Below the pieces are notes generated by a model. The model saw nothing but the letters and a program-made list of their open reading frames with translations, ran no database searches and was not told where the DNA came from. This document shows positions 51,082 through 64,000 of a stretch of 64,000 nucleotides of DNA, piece by piece. The position numbers and the translations under genes are program-made. How positions within the stretch are numbered: the first letter of the stretch is position 1; each line of letters begins with the position of its first letter. This DNA is from Lingula anatina (taxonomy: Eukaryota > Brachiopoda > Lingulata > Lingulida > Lingulidae), in contig NW_019775506.1 of assembly GCF_001039355.2 (NCBI RefSeq), positions 272,896 through 336,895 of the forward strand, read 5' to 3'.

Positions 51082-51762
51082 ATATTTCAGTAACACAGTT
51101 CCAACAAAACAATAGTATAAATATACATTTGAATAACAAGACTACATGACATAAACCACAAATAACCAAATACAATTAATCTTTTTTTCTATCACAGCTA
51201 TAACAAAATTATACATATTTGTATGTTATTATAATACTGGTTTGAATAAACTTGTAACAGCCCCAGTAGATGAAAAGGCTTTATAACTGTGAACTAAATA
51301 AAGTATCAACTTGTCAAGAATCTATACCCTTTACACCAAAAAAAAACATTTTCATCTTAATGTCATAAAAGCTGTATGACATATACTATCTAAAGCCATG
51401 TCCTACTGTTAAGTTCAGTCAACGAATATCACATCTTGCTCCAGTTTCTTAAACTTACCATGTAATTGTGGAAATCGTAATGTTGACAGCTAGCACAACC
51501 ATTAATATTTACTGAAACTATTGCTTGGCAATATAATATGTACATTATGAAGTGTAGGACAATCTGTAAATACATATACATAAAGCCATTCACTGGCAAG
51601 TCTCAAGGTTTGCAGAAGAATAAATCAGTTGGGGGTGAAAAAAAAATGTCATAAAGCATTAAATATTGAACTGTCCCAACTGCAATATAAACTGAGCACT
51701 TTTATCCTTTGCATAACATGTTCCTATTTTAGTTGTCAAACCTTAGCAAATAGTGAGGACAC

Positions 51763-53794
51763 TTACAGACTGGTTTCACGTCCAATTATTTTGTCTATTC
51801 TACCACTCTTACACTCATTGGCAAGCAAAATTACAGAATCGGAGCGATTTTGGCGAGGAGATATTAGACCAACGCTGCTCTCAACTTCGCCAAGATTGGT
51901 TGATAAATCACAATCCTGGATGCTAACACTGCTGATCCTCCTGGCTCCAACTGAACACAGTCCCATACAACCATTGATGACAGCAGTTTCAACATCTCTG
52001 TCATCCAGGCTAATGTTATTGTTGTCATCTCCAAGGTCTACTATACGAATAAGAGGGTTTTGCTCTCGCCAATCTGCCCACACCTTATAATGGTATCGAA
52101 GGGCAACCTGCAAATTAAAAGAAAAATTATAAATTGAGCCTTTTTTTTTTTAAACTTAGGCACCTCAATAAATACAGCTGTCAAACAATGATTCTAGTCC
52201 TAATTATTTCAGAAATGAAAGTGAAATGTGTACATCAGGTTACATTGGTGTCAGCCACAAAACTTAAAAGCTGTATGATATAATCTCAAATTGAAATTTC
52301 CATGCTCAATGAAAAAACTCCTTTACATTTTCATAGAGGATACAGATACAATCAATAAGAAAATGAAAGAAAACTACATAAAAATCATTTTTCAACACTG
52401 ACGTTTTTTTTTCCCTAAACTGTGACAACAGACCAACACTTACCAAGCACCAAACAATATATATCAAAACAAGGAGGACAGTGAGGGTAATCAGCCCCGC
52501 AGCCTCCCACTGGTTGGTCCACTCTGCATAATGTAAGGCCCCAGTGACACACAGCCAGGCACTGACAGCAGCCAGGGGGGTCAGGACCAGGAAACAGATG
52601 ATATCACCCCACATGTTCCTCTTGTCGTTGGGTCTCTTTGGCTCTCTGAGCCACTAAATAGGGAGAAAATGTGTTTAAAAAAAAAATATATATATATTGA
52701 TGCTACAAAATGAATGCGTTAATGCTTAGGTATTTATATATTCTGCATATGTTGGGTTTACATGACTGAGTATTCTTCAACTTTTTTTATCAACAGATTT
52801 TAATAATTTTTTTTTCCTAAATGTACATGCAGTAACCTTTAAATTTTTGGACTGTATAAAACCAGGAGTAGTAGGCTAATCTAATGCTTGTTTTATGACA
52901 TTTCTGTAATCATTTTCTACAGTAATCCAAAATAATCATCAAATGTTTGTCTTCTGGCATTTATAAAATTATAATCTGTTGTTTACCTGCCAAAAAGGCC
53001 TGCACTGCTTCTCCACCTGGTACTCAAAGTCACAGATCTCACACCTGTTGCTATTGGATGAACCCAGCCACTGTTCAATACAACTCCTGTGAAGAAGCCC
53101 CATTGTTCCTGAACACTTGCAAGGAGAGATCAGTTGCTCCACTTTGTCTCCTTCGTGACAGATACGACATATGGTCAGGCTGCTACTTTCACTAAAAGAT
53201 CTGCAATAAAGAATTACTAGTAGTTAATTCACACATTTATGATAACAGAGATTCTTATTTGCCAATATGTAATAAAGTACATGTTTTCATAAATAAAATC
53301 TAATTTTTTTCAGCAATTCTTCAAGTTTAATAATTATCTGCAATAGCTGAAAATCATAAAATCAGTCAATAACTGATATATGAGAAAATTGTTTCAGCCA
53401 ATAATATCTATTTTTTCTGAACATATTTTTTCTATATGTGACATTACCTGGACAAATTTCTGCAAGCTCTTCCAGAACGCTGAGGTGCAGGTGATGCCAT
53501 ATTGCTGCTGCTCAGTGATGATCTCTTCCTGTGTCTAGTAGCTGAGCCTGAAGTTTCTAACTTAGAAGACGATACAGACTGACTTGGTGAAACTTTTGGG
53601 GTCTTGACTGGTGAAGGTAGCATTACCAGCTGACCCTGGACTAAATCTTTTCTCACAGCTATTCTTTCTTGCTTGGGAGAATTCTGTGTGTTGTCATGGC
53701 AATGGGATGGAGTGCTACTGTCTGGTGACTCTTCTTGAATTGTTTGGGTGTAAGGTGTTTCTTGGATGCTAGTTGTATCCAGTGATCGAGGCAT
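51763..53794 (-). CDS. MARCHF2/3: Membrane RING-CH E3 ubiquitin ligase, MARCHF2/3 type
   Basis: Exons 53794-53448, 53200-52987, 52653-52444 and 52107-51763 splice in phase to 371 residues. The N-terminal 116 residues are Ser/Thr/Pro-rich and disordered. The RING-CH zinc finger uses Cys127, 130, 143, 145, His153, Cys156, 169 and 172 (C4HC3; CRICHEG ... SPCKCSGT ... HRSCIEQWL ... CEIC). A WLREP linker leads to two membrane helices (about 203-225 and 238-257). The cytosolic tail (258-371) is longer than in vertebrate MARCHF2/3. Family members sit in endosomal or ER membranes and ubiquitinate membrane proteins; substrates here are unknown. The Met at 53794 is the first after the exon's acceptor in a frame matching the family; an untranslated exon upstream is expected, with a strong donor at 53985-53990. 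MARCHF2 and MARCHF3 cannot be told apart here. Confidence 0.93.
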
Positions 53795-53801
53795 TTGGAA
53801 A

Positions 53802-54498
53802 CTACATAAAGACAAACAATCCAATATACCATTCAGCCAACCATTTCATCCAAATATGGAAGAATTTAGAACATCCCTCTACTTTCTCTAATACTATAAC
53901 CATTTACTCTCGAAGTAATGACTACAAAATAATCCCTTATTATTTAATCTAGTAATGGATACTTCAAAAAGAGTGGGTCACCAACTTACAGTTTGAATGA
54001 CCATGCGTATAAAAATTGCAAATTGGTTACTCGACTGGTTATCAGCTTGAATCTATTCCAGGTTGACCATGTTCTATTATAAGGATTAAACATTATCCTT
54101 GGATGCCATTCTTAGCCCTCTCACTGCCTTTTGCAGGACTAAAAAATGAAAAACAAAAAAACACTCGCCTCGACGCACCCGGATATCTTCAAATCTCGCG
54201 GAAATATGTTCAAAGCGAGGTTTCCAATATCAACCCAAACTGATAGCTCGACAAATTATGATGCATTTCATGCATTTTCTTTAGCATACACAGTTATCGA
54301 TAGTTAAGTTTAATTGATACAGTTTATGAATAACTAATCGATTCATTCTTGCATAAATAATGTAAATATAAAACAAATAAATAAATGAGTGTTTGAGGTT
54401 CTCCTGTCTGCCGCTAGGGTGCAGTGAAGTATTTCCGGTACAGAAAATCATGTGTTGGCGTGTTTTCGTTTTTGAATGAACTGTAAAATAAAAAGTAA
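53802..54498. promoter_or_regulatory. Head-to-head promoter interval, MARCHF2/3 and RECQL5
   Basis: Start codons of two divergent genes are 705 bases apart. The interval includes a strong minus-strand donor (GTAAGT at 53990-53985) ending a probable MARCHF leader exon, and CpG-containing sequence around 54160-54200. No TATA box was seen. A shared bidirectional promoter is likely. Confidence 0.5.
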
Positions 54499-60184
<5,686 letters not shown>

Positions 60185-63100
60185 GTAGGCACATGTTGTA
60201 ATGTAGTTTTTTCCAGAGGTATTATTTGCCCTTCAACCCCCTTCCCAAAATTGTGTTTTGTCCTCACACTGGTTCGTCCTGTAAAATTTAAAAGGCTTAA
60301 AGGGTTGCATGCCTTATGCTACAGAATGAGTGGTGTGCAAGAATACCATATCATGATTTGACTAGAGCTGCCAAAAATTGATGGCTAGCTTGAGGTTAAT
60401 TACATTAATATCATGGGCATAATTTTTTGCTAATATATAGATTTTGCTAACCCCTGGTGTCTTCTTAAAAGCCTCTTGCAACATTTACAATTTAAACAAA
60501 TATATTCTATCCACAATTTTAAGATTTAATTTTTTTCAAGAAAAAAGCATTTTTTTCCTTCTCAAAAATCATCATTCGCACTTGGATTTGATGTTTTATA
60601 CCTCTTCCAGTGATATAAATTAATTTAGTTCCTAATGTTTGGCCTGACGTTTGAACCTTATGCTTTCCTGTACACGTACTGTACATTTTAGAAGAAAATA
60701 TCAACATCATGCACTTTTATTTGAGGGTTATTATCCTTTCATATTCTAAATTTGAAAAGCTCAGTAGCTTTGCTGGATATGTAGTCACAGAAAATGCAGA
60801 TAGTATGCCTGTAATGAAGTGTTCACTGTGATAGCAGCATTTAGTTATTACTGTTTTAACTAAGTGAGACTCAAAACTTGGTAGAATTACTCTCAGTTGT
60901 CACAGTAATGTTGCATTTTATTCACAGGTCAGAAAGACAGATATTTATAACTATACACATCATTTTTATTGAAGCACAGATTGATGTAATTTTTAAAGAT
61001 GGAAACCTTTATGTGGAAGATTAAACCCTTAATGATATTTAATGAAAATTTTTACTGATTAAATGAAAGTTTAACATTTAATCTTTTAAATGGAAAATCC
61101 TTGAGGCATAACCCCCTTTGGGTCTGCTTTGTGAATGTAGCATCAGGTTTGAAATACAGCTTAGAAAATACATAATTCACAGGCACAGTTCAGTACATAA
61201 TGATGTAACATTTGAGTTATTTTAAGATTTTATCATAGCTTAATTATACATAGTTAATTGCTTAATTTTACATGTTTAATTTATTTGTATTATGATTACT
61301 GAAAGGAATGTTATATATAATATAGGGTGTGCAAGTGTTTACTGCATTCCCAGTGGTATAAACCAGAATAACAATAATATTACATATTAATACACTTGCT
61401 TCTTAATAAGCACCTTGTGTGTTTGACTGAGTTTGTCACTAAATTACATAACTATACAGGTATGAAGAGAGTGATTAAAGGACCTCTGTGGTATTTACAA
61501 TATTTTCATAATATTGCAAAGTTCAATAGAGTAAAATCGATATATTTTCGTGTGATGAAGTGATAAAGCAGGTATTTCATGGAAAATTGTGGGAAGGCGT
61601 GAAGTAAAACAGCAAGGTGTTGTATGAGTGTGATTTATGCTTGGATTGTGTCACTTAGGTTTGTGTTTAATTAAATTATAGCATTGGAATGTACAGGCAC
61701 CATAAACAGTTTAAGTTTAATTTCAATATTACAAAAATGATTTACACAACTCCCTTCTCACACCTGTAGCAGGGCAAGAGCACTTGAAATGTAAGACTAC
61801 ATAAGTATTACCCAACTTTTTGCGCTGATATATCCACTTGAATAGTCAAAGATGATAATGAGATTGGACACTCCCTTGTTAGAATATGGATTTGTAGCTA
61901 ATTAAAAATTTTTTTTAATGTGACCTGCTGCAAATTACCTTCCTGTATAATGTTTGTGTAACTTATAAGAAAAAGACATTTCAAAGGTTTTAATAGCTAT
62001 TCTTATATCAAATCATCACAATCTTTATGTCTAATTTAACATTTTTAATGAAGTGAAATATGGAAGGAATTATAAGGTCACCATGATAATGAATGTTTTT
62101 ATAAATTAAGACTTTTTAAAGATATCACATAGGTAAGAGCTGTGATTTTTGAAAATTAAACTTTTAGTGTACAAATTTACAAGATGGCAAAGATATTTAG
62201 CAAACGTAGGTCATTCATGGGAACTAAATGCACTGAATCTGAGATTCAATTCAACATATTTCAGATAACTGCACTTCTTGCAGTTGATGCCCTTTAAGAA
62301 AATGAGACAATATTCAAATTGAATACTAAATTCTAGATCCCGAGGAATATATGGCTGTAGGAATTTGAACATTGATTATAGATCTTATCACCACTTTGAT
62401 ATTCTAGATTAAAATGAGCCAAACTTGTTCCTAGGGCCATTAGTTGGGACAAGAAAGCAAATAGTATAGAATATCTCTCAACAAATATTTAGAAACCACT
62501 ATAAACAAATAGTTGACCAGTGACAAAAGGTGACGTGTAATAAGATATCCTGAAAATATTCACTGTTGAGAACTCTTCAAGCGCATTCTTGTTAAAGGCT
62601 GTGCCATGGCCAGATTATTCTGATATATAGCAACTTGCCTGGTATTTACCGGAGGTTTCTATATGCTGATGTTATTAGCTAAGAAGCCTGTAAAGTAGAG
62701 ATTAAAATCATCCGTGCATTATTCTGAAAGTCAACACAATTAATGGTTGGTGGTTGATTTTTTCATAAGACAGTGTAAATATATGTTGCAGATCTGAAGT
62801 ACCGCACCTGTTTTGTTTACACTTCGTATTCCATTCCTTTGACACCTGTTTAAAGTTAAGATTGTCTCAGCAGTCCATTTGGTGACCTTGGACTTTGGGG
62901 TCGAATGAAAGTGGCAGTGGTGTATTTTGATAAATTGCAAGAATTTTCACCATGAACTTAGTCTAAAAAGATCCATGCTCCAGTGAATGCCATTGTTTCT
63001 GATCACAAAGTGTTTTTGTTATTATTATGGCTTTGGCAACAAAAGTTGCAGGCTTCCTACCTTGGTATGTTAGTACACGTAACTGATTTTCCCTGTTTTA

Positions 63101-64000
63101 AAACTTTCGGTAATAAAATTACTTACACCTTATATTACTGAAATATTTTTAAAAAATTTAGTAGCTGAGGGCTGTGCCCATGTTTTGTTTGAAAATTCAA
63201 GGATAAATACTAGAGAGAAAAAACTACTCCAAAAAAATTATACTCAAACAACGTAAGGTTTAAAGTAAAATTTGGCATATCCATCAGCACACTTAGGATT
63301 TGCTAAAAGGGAAAGTAAGGAGATGCAAATCAAATATTTTTTGCTTTGCTGAAGGCCCTTTTCTGAGTGAAGGACAAATTATCAATGCCTTTACTTTTTT
63401 TACTGCTGAAAGCAATAGTGAAAGGTACACAGAGATTGAATTTACACTTACAAGTTACAGCAATCAATAGGAGTATCTGATACTTTTTACATTCAACATA
63501 TTTAACATTTGCGCTAAACCAAATGAAGTAACTGCTCTGGTTTAAAAAAAAAAACCTTCAGAATTTTAAATTGAATTATGTCAAGTCTGAAGTATCCAAA
63601 CAGAAATGTCTGTACATTTAATGGTAAGTGTTTGGTTAAAGAACCTGTGGAAACGAAGTCAAACAGAAAGTTCCCCATTGACACAAAAGGTCTGGCACTG
63701 AACATGGTATTCATTTTACTAGCCAATATTGATTCTGAGATTTATTTTTTGAGAACTTTGAAACTGAATATCAATTGAATTAATTTTTGCCAATACTTTT
63801 ATTGAAAAGGAAATGTTTGGTCAAGTTATCAAGGTCTGTACTTTGTGAATACTTTTTTGTGACCAAATTTATAAAGTTTCAAGTACATAATTCTGAAAAT
63901 ATTTGATCTCATTCTACAAAGGTTTTTTATTGTTGAAAATTTGAAGCATGTGAACTGACAATTATTTCGCAAAGATCCAGATTCTTTTGAAAAAAAAAAA
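60185..64000 (+). other. RECQL5 intron 7, extending past the window
   Basis: 3.8 kb of AT-rich sequence after the exon 7 donor (CAG|GTAGGC). No stretch matching the next part of RECQL5 was found on the plus strand and no other gene was recognised. Confidence 0.55.

Overview
The window is animal nuclear DNA: AT-rich, with large introns holding GT-AG splice sites, many microsatellites, and genes whose closest recognisable relatives are metazoan. A PHOX2-type homeobox gene, a RING-CH ubiquitin ligase, a RECQL5 helicase and a secreted proteinase K-type subtilase, together with base composition and repeat content, point to a lophotrochozoan, most likely a bivalve mollusc. That placement is inference.

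Six protein genes can be assembled from both strands. (1) 2162-13625, plus: a giant two-coding-exon gene for a ~2490-residue, mostly disordered, repeat-rich protein with one compact domain; family not recognised. (2) 26256-18678, minus: an 18-exon secreted subtilisin/proteinase K-like protein. Its splice phases close perfectly, but the catalytic Asp position reads Pro, so it looks like a pseudoprotease. (3) 34296-45327, plus: PHOX2 homeobox gene in four exons with a 9 kb first intron. (4) 49209-48231, minus: a small secreted protein made of two tandem copies of a seven-cysteine module with identical spacing; family not recognised. (5) 53794-51763, minus: membrane RING-CH E3 ligase of the MARCHF2/3 type. 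(6) 54499-60184 and beyond the window, plus: RECQL5 DNA helicase, N-terminal helicase exons only.

Genes 1 and 2 converge, genes 2 and 3 diverge across ~8 kb, genes 3 and 4 converge, genes 4 and 5 are in tandem, and genes 5 and 6 are head to head with ~0.7 kb between start codons. No pathway links the six genes; the layout is that of an ordinary animal chromosome segment. RECQL5 intron 4 carries a young-looking 554 bp hairpin transposon (MITE) flanked by TTA. PHOX2 intron 1 holds a 222 bp duplication around a single N, probably an assembly artefact. The two main biological leads are the Asp-less subtilase and the twin seven-cysteine secreted protein.
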